Part shown: positions 26,262 to 33,952 of the stretch, piece by piece | Position numbering within the stretch: the stretch's first letter is position 1 | Layout of the letters: each line of letters starts with the position of its first letter | DNA from: Fenollaria timonensis | GTDB lineage: Bacteria > Bacillota > Clostridia > Tissierellales > Peptoniphilaceae | NCBI RefSeq assembly: GCF_001457835.1 | Contig: NZ_LN898230.1 | Location: 761,600-825,599 of the forward strand | Direction of reading: 5' to 3' | Length of the DNA stretch: 64,000 nucleotides | Translations under genes and position numbers: made by a program | The notes under the pieces: model-generated | The model's input: only the letters and a program-made list of their open reading frames with translations | The model's database searches: none | What the model was told of the DNA's origin: nothing

Positions 26262-26296
26262 ATAAAAAAAACATACTGATTTAAAATCAATATGTT
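26262..26296 (-). terminator. Rho-independent terminator after ispA
   Basis: On the minus strand AACATATTGAT pairs with ATCAGTATGTT (one mismatch) across 26270-26296, followed by a run of eight or nine T. It ends the efp-to-ispA operon. Confidence 0.85.
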
Positions 26297-26307
26297 TTAG
26301 ATATATA

Positions 26308-27135
26308 TTATTTAATTAATTCTAATGAGTACTTTGTTGTTTCATAATTAAGCTTTGCTTGAAGTGCCTTCATCTTCTTTAAATTTTCTTCAAGTATCTC
26401 TTTTGCTTCTTCAAGTGAATGAAACTTAAGTATATTGTTGCCATCTATCTCTTTATTTTCTTTCAAATCATCTAAATCGTCATTAATTTGAAAGCTCATT
26501 GCAAATAGTCTTGAGAAGATTAATACGTTTTTCATTGTCTCTTCATCTTTGTCTGCTAATATGCACGGAACAAGAAAAGCTATATTAAAAAGTCTTCCTG
26601 TCTTATTAAGTATCATCGCCTTGTATTCATCATAAGTATATTCGCCTGTCTCGCCACTTTCCATGCGAATATCTTCTGACTGGCCAAGTATCATGCCTTT
26701 AATGCCTGATGATCTATACATATAGCTCATTGCTTTTAATATGTTTTTATTATCATTATCTCTAAGTTTGTGAGCTAAATACTCCATTGATAAGTTCAAA
26801 AGTGCATCACCGCACAAAATTGCGTTTGCTTCGCCAAATTTCTTGTGAACTGTGAATTTGCCGCGTCTATACTCATCGTTATCCATAGCTGGCAAATCAT
26901 CATGAACTAAGGAGTAATTGTGTATTAGCTCAAGTGCGACTGCAAAGGCATTAATTAACTTCTTATCGAGCTCTAGCTCATTTCCAAGGCTATATAGTAT
27001 AAAGGGTCTAAGTCTCTTGCCTGCATCGTATGAAGCGTATTCTATGGCCTCTGAGATGACGTCATCATTAAGGTAAGGCTTTAGCTCCATAGGAAGCCTC
27101 TTGTCAAAGGCCTCTTTAAATGTATTAATATTCAT
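26308..27135 (-). CDS. ispA: Polyprenyl (farnesyl/geranyl) diphosphate synthase
   Basis: 275 aa. Trans-prenyltransferase with first Asp-rich motif DDLPAMDND and second motif NDDLDDLKE, which bind Mg and the diphosphates; GKRLRPFILYSL and KTGRLF are further family blocks. It makes the C15 (possibly C20) diphosphate feeding undecaprenyl and quinone synthesis in the cytoplasm. The start is uncertain: Met codons at 27144, 27138 and 27135 lie inside the acidic 3' end of xseB, and there is no strong ribosome site, so translation probably depends on coupling. The xse-ispA arrangement is standard. Confidence 0.92.
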   Translation of the reverse strand: MNINTFKEAFDKRLPMELKPYLNDDVISEAIEYASYDAGKRLRPFILYSLGNELELDKKLINAFAVALELIHNYSLVHDDLPAMDNDEYRRGKFTVHKKFGEANAILCGDALLNLSMEYLAHKLRDNDNKNILKAMSYMYRSSGIKGMILGQSEDIRMESGETGEYTYDEYKAMILNKTGRLFNIAFLVPCILADKDEETMKNVLIFSRLFAMSFQINDDLDDLKENKEIDGNNILKFHSLEEAKEILEENLKKMKALQAKLNYETTKYSLELIK

Positions 27136-27430
27136 CATCGTCATAGTCCAGTTCGTCGTCACGTGCTTCGCCAAAGTCTTTGAATGAGTCTATAGTTTCA
27201 AAGTCATTGTCTTCAACGTCATAATCAATCTCTTTTGATAGATTTAAGTCGTCTATCTCAATCTTTTTAATTTTCATCTTAGCTTCGCTTAATTTTTTAT
27301 TCAATTCTTTGTAAAGTTTAACCGCTTTTTCGAATTCATCTATGCTTTCATCCAAACTTAGCTCTTGACTTTGTAGTTTTTCAAGAATATCGTCTAAGTT
27401 ATCTAATGTTTTTTCATAATTTAATGTCAT
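27125..27430 (-). CDS. xseB: Exodeoxyribonuclease VII small subunit
   Basis: 101 aa. The first ~65 residues (TLDNLDDILEKLQSQELSLDESIDEFEKAVKLY) are a normal XseB helical hairpin. About 35 additional acidic residues (ending DYDDDEY) make it longer than the usual 70-80 aa. It binds the large subunit to form exonuclease VII, degrading single-stranded DNA to oligonucleotides. It overlaps xseA by 17 bp and ispA by 11 bp. Confidence 0.9.
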   Translation of the reverse strand: MTLNYEKTLDNLDDILEKLQSQELSLDESIDEFEKAVKLYKELNKKLSEAKMKIKKIEIDDLNLSKEIDYDVEDNDFETIDSFKDFGEARDDELDYDDDEY

Positions 27431-28754
27431 TATTTACCTCCAACACATGAGCTTTAATACTGCTATTGTACGATTTAATAAATATATCCGAGTCTACTTT
27501 TATATCATTAGCATCTTTTATGGTTTTATTATCTAAATCACATACTAAGAAGTAACCTCTTCTTAAAGTCTTGTAAATATCGTTTATTGTAAGCCTTAGC
27601 TTAAACTTTTGCAAATCCTCTGTCATAGCGCTCAGCTTATTGTTCATAGCTTGATTAATATTAACAATTCTCTTGTCAATGGTGTTGTTCGCTTCGTCTA
27701 TCCTTTTACTTACGGATGAATAAATTAGTCTTGAAGCAAGCATATCGACTTTTTTCTCCTTCGCATAAATGTACTTATCCATCTCTTTTTTAATTAATAT
27801 CATAAGATTATTTGTCTTTGAATAAAAATTATCAATTAGGGTTTTAGTGTTTAAGCTATTAATCAAATCTCTTTTGTTCTTTAAATTGGCTTCTTCACTT
27901 GAAATATAGTGATTCATTAAAAAACTTATCTGTATTATGCTTTGATCAAGCATATCAGGTAGTTCATAATAGTACTTGGATATAATTTCAGCCGCCTCAG
28001 ATGGCGTTGCGCATCTCTTATCTGCTACAAGATCAGCTATAAAGCTATCTATCTGGTGACCAACAGCTGTCATAACAGGAATCTTTGATGCAAATATCTT
28101 TCTCGCCATGCTCTCATCGTTAAAAACAGCTAGTTCTTCGTAACTGCCGCCGCCTCTTGCAATAAGAATGAGATCAACATCGTTCTTTTGATTGAAGTAA
28201 TCCAGTCCACTGTTAATATTAGCTACAGCCATATCCCCTTGAACGAAGGAGTCATATAAAATTATGTCAATCATATTTGTCCTTCGTCTAAGCACCTTTA
28301 CTATATCTCTAAAGCCGGCACTTGTTGATGAAGCGATTAAGCCAAGTCTTCTAGGGTACTTTGGTATTTCTTGTTTAAATTCTTCGTCAAAAAGGCCTTC
28401 CTTTTCAAGCTTTTCAAGCGTTTTTCTAAACTCTCTCTTAAGCTTACCTATACCAAGCTCTTCCACATAATCAACATTGATCTGGTAAGTGCTGTTTTGG
28501 TCGTAAGTAGATATCTTTCCTTTGATAAAGACCTTCATGCCATTCTCAAGCGTGATCTCTTCTTCATTCTTATAACAATAGAAGGCGCACTTAATCTTGG
28601 AGCTCTCATCCTTAATCAAAAAATATAAATGGCCCGAATTGTTTTTCTTATAATCAGCAACTTCCCCTTCAACGTATATCTCTTGCAAAAGAAAATCGCT
28701 GTCCAGAACGTCCTTTATGTAGTCGTTAAGAGCCGTTACCGTGAATTTATTCAT
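27414..28754 (-). CDS. xseA: Exodeoxyribonuclease VII large subunit
   Basis: 446 aa. An N-terminal OB domain (residues ~1-100, FTVTALNDYIKDVLDSD then VYVEGEV-like) precedes the catalytic domain with RRLGLIASSTSAGFRDI, LILIARGGGSYEEL (the GGGS-type block), AVGHQIDSFIADLVADKRCATPSEAAE, and a long helical C-terminus. Part of the nusB-xseA-xseB-ispA operon, with 8-bp overlap to nusB. The enzyme acts on ssDNA in repair and recombination. Confidence 0.96.
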   Translation of the reverse strand: MNKFTVTALNDYIKDVLDSDFLLQEIYVEGEVADYKKNNSGHLYFLIKDESSKIKCAFYCYKNEEEITLENGMKVFIKGKISTYDQNSTYQINVDYVEELGIGKLKREFRKTLEKLEKEGLFDEEFKQEIPKYPRRLGLIASSTSAGFRDIVKVLRRRTNMIDIILYDSFVQGDMAVANINSGLDYFNQKNDVDLILIARGGGSYEELAVFNDESMARKIFASKIPVMTAVGHQIDSFIADLVADKRCATPSEAAEIISKYYYELPDMLDQSIIQISFLMNHYISSEEANLKNKRDLINSLNTKTLIDNFYSKTNNLMILIKKEMDKYIYAKEKKVDMLASRLIYSSVSKRIDEANNTIDKRIVNINQAMNNKLSAMTEDLQKFKLRLTINDIYKTLRRGYFLVCDLDNKTIKDANDIKVDSDIFIKSYNSSIKAHVLEVNNDIKL

Positions 28755-29154
28755 GGTAATAGTTCCTTACGTAATCACCAAGTATAGCGTTAATAAATTT
28801 GTATGAGTTATCGTCTGAGAAGTTCTTTGCAATTTCTACTATATCGTTGATAATAATTTGATAAGCAATTTCTTCTTCTATATATATTTCAAAGATGGCA
28901 AGTCTTAGTAGTGCTCTGTCAATGTATGATAGTCTTTCAAGCTTAGCATCTTTAAACGCTTTTTTAAGTTCTGTATCAATTAGATCGACATTCTCAATAA
29001 ATTTCTCAAGTCTATTACTAAGCTTCATTTTATTCTCATCACTTATCTCAAGCGCTTCAAAATACCCATCTAAATCACTTACTGAAGTATATTTATTTAG
29101 GTCAATTTGATATATTGCATTCATTAAATTTAATCTAGTCTTGTCGTATGACAT
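28747..29154 (-). CDS. nusB: Transcription antitermination factor NusB
   Basis: 135 aa, all helical. NusB binds boxA with NusE and promotes rRNA antitermination. Typical features are the helix at 5-25 (KTRLNLMNAIYQID) and the block ERLSYIDRALLRLAIFEI, then INDIVEIAKNFSDDNSYKFINAIL. The ATG at 29154 is chosen because GAGGG lies six bases ahead; the upstream GTG at 29166 overlaps that site. A terminator and a second hairpin (29166-29190) separate it from asp23, so its expression may be partly attenuated. Confidence 0.95.
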   Translation of the reverse strand: MSYDKTRLNLMNAIYQIDLNKYTSVSDLDGYFEALEISDENKMKLSNRLEKFIENVDLIDTELKKAFKDAKLERLSYIDRALLRLAIFEIYIEEEIAYQIIINDIVEIAKNFSDDNSYKFINAILGDYVRNYYHE

Positions 29155-29198
29155 ATTATCCCTCACTTAGAAGGCAGCTGTGTGCCTAAGTTTTTATT

Positions 29199-29228
29199 AA
29201 AAAAACTCCAGCGCAATTACTGGAGTTT
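29199..29228 (-). terminator. Terminator after the asp23-like gene
   Basis: AAACTCCAG/CTGGAGTTT stem (29203-29211 with 29220-29228), then seven T on the minus strand (29199-29205). There is no clear promoter between it and nusB, so it may work as an attenuator within the efp-ispA transcript. Confidence 0.85.
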
Positions 29229-29235
29229 AATCAAA

Positions 29236-29592
29236 TTATTTATTAGCCTTTTGTATTTCTTTAACGCCCTTTACATGAACATTAACTTGCAAAACATGTA
29301 TGTCAGTCATCTCTTCAACAGCCGATTTTACACTTGATTGAATATCGTATCCAACCTTGTCAATCTTTGCACCATATTCGATGTCAACATATATGTCTAT
29401 TATACAACCTTCTTCACTGCTTTCAATTTTAATTGGTTTATTAAAATTCTTTACTCCTAATAAATCAGTAATGTTCGATCCAATACCTGCTGATAACGAG
29501 CAAACATGTTCTACTTCACATGTTGCATTGCTAGCAATAGTTGCTATAACATCATCAGATATAGTAATCTTTCCAATATTGTTATTTTCCAT
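29236..29592 (-). CDS. Asp23/Gls24 family protein (YqhY-like)
   Basis: 118 aa. The pattern of an N-terminal ISDDVIATIASNATCEVEHV, then GVKNFNKPIKIES and VDIEYGAKIDKVGYDIQSSVK, is the Asp23/Gls24 family. Members near nusB in Firmicutes correspond to YqhY, linked to fatty-acid synthesis control in Bacillus. It is cytoplasmic, without membrane segment. It lies between the CD1247-like gene and nusB in the usual order. Confidence 0.92.
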   Translation of the reverse strand: MENNNIGKITISDDVIATIASNATCEVEHVCSLSAGIGSNITDLLGVKNFNKPIKIESSEEGCIIDIYVDIEYGAKIDKVGYDIQSSVKSAVEEMTDIHVLQVNVHVKGVKEIQKANK

Positions 29593-29600
29593 ATCTTACT

Positions 29601-29951
29601 CTATTTAGAGTCTTCCTCCTCATCTTCATCTTCTTCTGGATATTCGAAGTAATCATCATCATAATCAAAGTCGTAATCATCATCGAAATCGTAGTCGTAG
29701 TCGTCATCATCATAATCTTCGTAGTCATCGCCATAAACATCATCTTCTAAGTAAGAAAGATCTTCGTCAACTTCGAAGATGTAGTCTTCTAAGTCTTCGA
29801 TAGCTACTTCGTTATCACAAACAACTTCAGCCATTTCATCAAGAATGTCGATGATTTCATTTAAAATCTTTTCTTCTTTACTTTCTTCCTTCAAGCCTAA
29901 GCCTTCTGCAAGTCCCTTTAAATAAGAAACTCTCTTTGATAGTTCGTACAT
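29601..29951 (-). CDS. CD1247 N-terminal-domain-like protein with an acidic Asp/Tyr tail
   Basis: 116 aa. Residues 1-70 (MYELSKRVSYLKGLAEGLGL ... ILDEMAEVVCDNEVAIEDLE) match a small clostridial family placed between efp and asp23. From residue 72 on it is almost entirely Asp, Glu and Tyr (DDYDYDFDDDYDFD pattern). As I remember the family, other members can end in a zinc-ribbon-like segment; no cysteine pair exists here. Function unknown. The nucleotide repeat GATGATTAC-like triplets behind the tail make it a possible slippage site. Confidence 0.8.
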   Translation of the reverse strand: MYELSKRVSYLKGLAEGLGLKEESKEEKILNEIIDILDEMAEVVCDNEVAIEDLEDYIFEVDEDLSYLEDDVYGDDYEDYDDDDYDYDFDDDYDFDYDDDYFEYPEEDEDEEEDSK

Positions 29952-29963
29952 TTTTCTACCTCC

Positions 29964-30521
29964 TTAAACTCTAGATAAATATTCTCCACTTCTTGTGTCT
30001 ATTTTAATTCTATCACCAATATTAACAAATAGTGGTACATTTAATGTAAATCCTGTTTCAACTGTAGCTGGTTTAGTAGCTCCAGTAGTAGTATTTCCCT
30101 TAACACCAGGTTCTGTTTGAGTAACTTCTAGTTCAACAAAGTTAGGTGCTTGTACTGAAAATGCTTTGCCTTTGTAGAATCTTATAACTGCTGTATCATT
30201 TTCTCTTAAGAATTGAATAGCTTCGCTAACTTCGTCCTTATTTAATGGAAGTTGCTCATATGTTTCGTTGTCCATAAAGTAGTAAAGTGCATCATCATTG
30301 TAAAGATATTGCATTTCTTTTGTTTCCAATTGTGCGTCATTGAACTTTTCAGTTGGGTTGAATGTTAATTCCTTTGTTGCGCCGCTTAATACGCTTCTGA
30401 TAGTTGCTCTAACAAAAGCAGCTCCCTTTCCTGGCTTAACATGTTGAAAGTCCAATACTTGATAAACGTCTCCATCCCATTCGAATGTAGCGCCATTTCT
30501 AAAATCACTTGCCGATAACAT
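29964..30521 (-). CDS. efp: Elongation factor P
   Basis: 185 aa, three beta-barrel domains. It relieves ribosome stalling at polyproline stretches. The modification-site loop [12 protein letters not shown] contains Lys32, equal in position to the 5-aminopentanolylated lysine of Bacillus EF-P; whether it is modified here cannot be told. ATG follows AGGAGG. It is the first gene of the operon running to ispA and has a clear promoter. Confidence 0.97.
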   Translation of the reverse strand: MLSASDFRNGATFEWDGDVYQVLDFQHVKPGKGAAFVRATIRSVLSGATKELTFNPTEKFNDAQLETKEMQYLYNDDALYYFMDNETYEQLPLNKDEVSEAIQFLRENDTAVIRFYKGKAFSVQAPNFVELEVTQTEPGVKGNTTTGATKPATVETGFTLNVPLFVNIGDRIKIDTRSGEYLSRV

Positions 30522-30553
30522 ATATTTCCTCCTAAATTCTAATCTCTAAGACT

Positions 30554-30582
30554 ATTATATCAGTTAATTTGTAATTTAACAA
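30554..30582 (-). promoter_or_regulatory. SigA-type promoter of the efp operon
   Basis: Minus strand: TTGTTA (-35, 30577-30582), 17-bp spacer, TATAAT (-10, 30554-30559) preceded by TGA. It stands 33 bp before the efp start. Confidence 0.82.
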
Positions 30583-30627
30583 GTATTTTTTTAATAATAT
30601 CGATATTTTTATAAATAAATATTATCT

Positions 30628-31443
30628 TTAATAGTTTGACCTAGTCACCTTTATTATTCCTTTGAATATTTTGCACCTTCTATACATCATATTAAGCGAT
30701 TTTGAATAGTCAAGATTAGATCTCTTATCTATATCAATAAGAGCTCCCATTATATCGCTATCGCCCTCAACGCTTAGACTGCCATCAATAATTAAAAGAC
30801 CTCTAAACTTAAAATTTGCTTTTATATTTACATCGCCATCTATAATCATTATACCCGAGCCGTTAATGTTCGCGTTTAGATCTTCATCGTCAGCTGTGAT
30901 TTTGACTATGGCATTGCCATTGCCATAATCAAAGTTTCTTGCATCGATGTCCTCAATATCAATAAAGTAATTATTGATTTCGCTCGTGCTAAAGTTTTGC
31001 ACTTCATTATCTTGAATGATTTCTTCGCAAAAATCTTTTTTCTCTTTAGTGCTAGGATTGTCTTTGAAAAATATTCTGTTTAGTAATGAATATTTTGTAC
31101 TTTTAGATATTTTCTTTTTATTAGAAAATTTTTCTTCGTAATAAACATTAATAGCCTTCTTTGCCGTTGGATCATTTAGTGAGACTATCGCTTTTTGATT
31201 TTCAAAAACTGAGTAATCTTTACCAATGATATCATATATGTCGCCACCATTTAAGTAAGTCTCTTGTATATCCTTAGTAATTATATTGTGTAGCGATTCT
31301 TCATTATAAGCATATTGCTTCATCTTTGACCTATTGAGATACATCATTCTTTCAACGCTTACGTATTCAAAGAGATATATTAAGAGAGCCGTTAGTAAAA
31401 ATATTACAGATAAAACTACTAAACTTGCACTGCCCTTCTTCAT
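30628..31443 (-). CDS. PilX/ComGG-position pilus-associated protein
   Basis: 271 aa. A short basic start (MKKGSAS) leads to one hydrophobic helix (about 8-30), like the PilX N-terminal or ComGG type, but without a clear G-FTLIE cleavage motif. The C-terminal part contains regularly spaced hydrophobic-G steps (GIMIIDGDVNIKANF, GLLIIDGSLSVEGDS, GALIDID) suggesting a small beta-solenoid, similar in style to bactofilin-like or polymer-forming segments in pilus tip proteins. It is the last gene of the pilus run and its ATG overlaps the preceding stop (ATGA). Role as a minor or tip component is inferred. Confidence 0.6.
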   Translation of the reverse strand: MKKGSASLVVLSVIFLLTALLIYLFEYVSVERMMYLNRSKMKQYAYNEESLHNIITKDIQETYLNGGDIYDIIGKDYSVFENQKAIVSLNDPTAKKAINVYYEEKFSNKKKISKSTKYSLLNRIFFKDNPSTKEKKDFCEEIIQDNEVQNFSTSEINNYFIDIEDIDARNFDYGNGNAIVKITADDEDLNANINGSGIMIIDGDVNIKANFKFRGLLIIDGSLSVEGDSDIMGALIDIDKRSNLDYSKSLNMMYRRCKIFKGIIKVTRSNY

Positions 31444-31913
31444 TCTATCACCTCGAGATACTTTGTACTAAATAACTTTTTATAGTCTTTGCCACCTACT
31501 TTGATTTGCATGCTTACAAAGCCGTCCTCAGCATTATAAGCAAAGGAAAGGTCTTCAAGTCCTGATAAAAAGTATGTTACGCCAATAGACTTAGCACCTG
31601 CAACTCTCTTTATTCTATCGCCGTCCATATAATAGTCAGATGATTTAAGTTCTCTCGAGCCTTTCTTTTCAAAATGGATAGAGTCAGCCTTAACACTCAC
31701 TGCGTTATATAGAGTAAAATCATTTTCAATGAATGAAAAGAATAAATTGATGTCATCTTCTTTCTCTAAGCTTTCTTCATATCTTTTAGAAAAACTAGTA
31801 AAGTTTTTAAGTAATGAGCTTGCTTGGAACAAAACTATTGACAAGAGAAATAGAGCGATAATTAGCTCAATTAAAGACTCTGCTTTTTTATTTGATGATC
31901 TGATATTCTTCAT
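31440..31913 (-). CDS. Pilin-like protein (ComGF position), Ala at cleavage position -1
   Basis: 157 aa. The class III signal reads KKA|ESLIELIIALFLLS: Ala instead of Gly at -1, and Glu at +5, followed by a long hydrophobic helix. The rest (YEESLEKEDDINLFFSFIE, then beta-rich) resembles ComGF/PulJ-like minor pseudopilins. The start at 31913 is selected because GAAGGA lies seven bases upstream; the longer frame to 31934 has no site. It overlaps the previous gene by 26 bp. Confidence 0.68.
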   Translation of the reverse strand: MKNIRSSNKKAESLIELIIALFLLSIVLFQASSLLKNFTSFSKRYEESLEKEDDINLFFSFIENDFTLYNAVSVKADSIHFEKKGSRELKSSDYYMDGDRIKRVAGAKSIGVTYFLSGLEDLSFAYNAEDGFVSMQIKVGGKDYKKLFSTKYLEVIE

Positions 31914-32238
31914 ATGTATTTCCTTCTTCATCAATTATATATAGTGTAAATGTATATAAATCTCCAGTATATGCTTCTTTAACGAGATTAAATTTACATT
32001 CTTCGCCTAAATTATCTTTTATCTTATCTGATATAGCATAGACATCGTTTGTTTCATCTGATCTAAGAATTTCCATAGCATTACTTGCAAAGGCATCAGC
32101 TTTTCTAAGTTTCTTTGTATCTGCCTCGAGCGACATAAAATTCTTCAAAAAAATAGACAGAAAAAGTATGAAGCAAGAAAGTATAGCAAAGGAAACTACA
32201 ATATCCATCATTGTAAGTGCTTTTTTATACTTCTTCAT
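31888..32238 (-). CDS. Pilin-like protein (ComGE position), A|LTMMD signal
   Basis: 116 aa. The signal is KKA|LTMMDIVVSFAIL: Ala at -1 and Asp at +5 where nearly all pilins have Glu. The hydrophobic N-terminal helix is followed by a short globular part with FASNAMEILRSDE, the pattern of PulI/ComGE-like minor pilins. The ATG at 32238 gives the short basic leader expected; the frame extends to 32256. Overlaps with both neighbours. Confidence 0.66.
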   Translation of the reverse strand: MKKYKKALTMMDIVVSFAILSCFILFLSIFLKNFMSLEADTKKLRKADAFASNAMEILRSDETNDVYAISDKIKDNLGEECKFNLVKEAYTGDLYTFTLYIIDEEGNTYEEYQIIK

Positions 32239-32647
32239 ACCTAACCTGTCCTCCAACTGCTGCTATAATCACATTATATTTCTTTTTACTCTTGTTTGAA
32301 AGTAATATCATATTATATGAGCCCTTAAAAGATTTTGTGCCGCCTTCACTAGTGAATTGAAAACTTTCACTCGATTCAAACTTAAGATGCTCTAGCTTAT
32401 AAACTTTCTTCATATCATTGATATTTGAGACAAGAATCTCATCACCATCAAGAACTACTTCAACATCAACCATCTGCATGATAGCGCTAAGTCTAGCCTT
32501 TTTTATTATTTGAACAACATTTTTGACCTCAGCTCTCTCGCTATAATTACTGAGCTCTCTATACGCAAGTATAAACATAGATATAATTATAGCTGCCACG
32601 CATAAAGAAATGACTGTATCGATGTATGTAAATCCTTTTTTATTCAT
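32225..32647 (-). CDS. FimT/GspH-like pseudopilin (ComGD position)
   Basis: 140 aa. Class III signal MNKKG|FTYIDTVISLCVAA, with Gly at -1 and Asp at +5. The body (VVQIIKKARLSAIMQMVDVEVVLDGDEI, SEGGTKSFKG near the end) resembles FimT/GspH and ComGD minor pilins in length and in the KARLSA helix. The start is at 32647, where AGGTGAG precedes the short leader. It overlaps the previous gene by 8 bp. Confidence 0.72.
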   Translation of the reverse strand: MNKKGFTYIDTVISLCVAAIIISMFILAYRELSNYSERAEVKNVVQIIKKARLSAIMQMVDVEVVLDGDEILVSNINDMKKVYKLEHLKFESSESFQFTSEGGTKSFKGSYNMILLSNKSKKKYNVIIAAVGGQVRYEEV

Positions 32648-33359
32648 AATCAATCTCACCTATAGATAAATAAAAAGCCATATCCTTATCTCTTATAAAT
32701 TCGATAGACTCTATCCTTGCCCCTTTAAACTCGTTGCCAATATAGAAGTACTTAAAATCAGATGCACCCTCTAAATCAATTACTGCTTCTTTCCCATCTT
32801 TAATGATTTTTAATTTTGCCTCACTGCAGCCAGTAAAATCGATACTTAAATATTCTTTCTTTATCAAAATATCATTCTTAGGCACTATAATAATATTTTT
32901 ATTATTATTATCATCATTGCAAAAGACTATGCTCTTCTCATCTTGATAATACACGCTTCCCGCCTTTGCTTCCCACGTGTCCAGCATATGATTACTTATT
33001 TCACTTTCTAATACTATGGCCTCTTCATTACCATCTTCATCTTCTTCACCAAATTCATCTAAGATATCAAAAGGGTCTTCTTCATCAAAATCACTATAGC
33101 TAATAAAGCTATTAGTCGTAGACATTATGACCTTGTTAATGATTTCATCTTTGCTAATGGCCTTAGTGTCACTATCGTGTTTTGCAATATCAATCTTTTT
33201 TGCCTTCTTTAGCTGTGTGTCGTTCTTATCTTTGGCAAGAGTAAATCTCTTTTTTACTTCGCTATCCGCATAATTTGGCTCCTCGCTATTTATAGGTAGA
33301 AAAAGATTAGCTAGAATAAGTAAAATTATGATTAGCCCTTTATTTATATACTTTCTCAT
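32640..33359 (-). CDS. Unrecognised secreted protein within the pilus cluster
   Basis: 239 aa. Residues 5-24 form a signal peptide (KGLIIILLILANLFLPI), then an acidic low-complexity linker (FDEEDPFDILDEFGEEDEDG) and a beta-rich C-terminal half. No known family is recognised and there are no cysteines pointing to a fold beyond two. Start and stop overlap the flanking pilus genes (4 bp upstream, 8 bp downstream), so it belongs to the operon. A secreted pilus partner or secretin-free periplasm-like factor is speculative. Confidence 0.62.
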   Translation of the reverse strand: MRKYINKGLIIILLILANLFLPINSEEPNYADSEVKKRFTLAKDKNDTQLKKAKKIDIAKHDSDTKAISKDEIINKVIMSTTNSFISYSDFDEEDPFDILDEFGEEDEDGNEEAIVLESEISNHMLDTWEAKAGSVYYQDEKSIVFCNDDNNNKNIIIVPKNDILIKKEYLSIDFTGCSEAKLKIIKDGKEAVIDLEGASDFKYFYIGNEFKGARIESIEFIRDKDMAFYLSIGEIDYE

Positions 33360-33952
33360 CTTATAAACCTCAGTACAAGTATTACAATTAAAGCTAGTAT
33401 AATGATATCTAGAGCTATGTTTATTATAAGTGATATGTTCACCTTATTTGTATATTTTTTAGAGGCTATCTCAAATAAATCTTTTAAGTATAAAATATTA
33501 TTTACTTCTTCAAATTCTTTTGTCTTAAGTAAGAGAAGAACCTTACCATCTGTGTTATTAGCTTGATTCAAAATATAGTTATTAAGCTGATCCTTGTCAA
33601 GACTGTAAAGATTGATATCAAAGTTTGATTTTTCATATGAAGAAGTGATTGCGTCATACTTATACAGCGCTTCGTCTGTAATGATTTTCATAATTTTTTC
33701 TTCTTTTAAGTTTAAGGATAAAAGATTAATTGTATCTAGGCTAGCTAAATAAAAATCTAAATCACTATCATAATCGTTTAGCTTTATAATGAGAGTATCT
33801 TTATTTAAGTATTTATTGTCTCTAAACTTTTTAAATAAGTACTTAAGGCTAGCACTTTTATCACTATCATCATAAGTAATTTGCTCAACAATGCTAGTTT
33901 TTTTATTGTTTAAAAACACATAGGATGAATCGATGTACATAATGTTCTTCAT
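33356..33952 (-). CDS. Unrecognised protein with C-terminal membrane anchor in the pilus cluster
   Basis: 198 aa. An N-terminal soluble part opening with IMYIDSSYVFLNNKKTS, then alternating hydrophobic strands, and one C-terminal transmembrane helix (about residues 172-195, LIINIALDIIILALIVILVL). It sits where PilM/PilN-type assembly proteins occur in other pilus loci, but I see no actin-like phosphate motifs and no PilN coiled coil. It overlaps the peptidase gene by 4 bp and the secreted protein gene by 4 bp. Function unknown. Confidence 0.62.
   Translation of the reverse strand: MKNIMYIDSSYVFLNNKKTSIVEQITYDDSDKSASLKYLFKKFRDNKYLNKDTLIIKLNDYDSDLDFYLASLDTINLLSLNLKEEKIMKIITDEALYKYDAITSSYEKSNFDINLYSLDKDQLNNYILNQANNTDGKVLLLLKTKEFEEVNNILYLKDLFEIASKKYTNKVNISLIINIALDIIILALIVILVLRFIR

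Noticed and set aside
28264-29110. Plus-strand Ser-rich open frames over xseA and nusB
   Set aside because: No ribosome sites, and both genes on the minus strand are well conserved; these are complementary artefacts.
29166-29190. CTTA-GGCA/TGCC-TAAG hairpin before nusB as a regulatory leader
   Set aside because: Stem is interrupted and short; kept only as a note in the nusB entry because no known element matches.
30583-30627. Terminator of the pilus operon at the AATATCGATATT palindrome near 30600
   Set aside because: Stem is only A/T with a single CG step, without clear T run at the right place; not reported as a feature.
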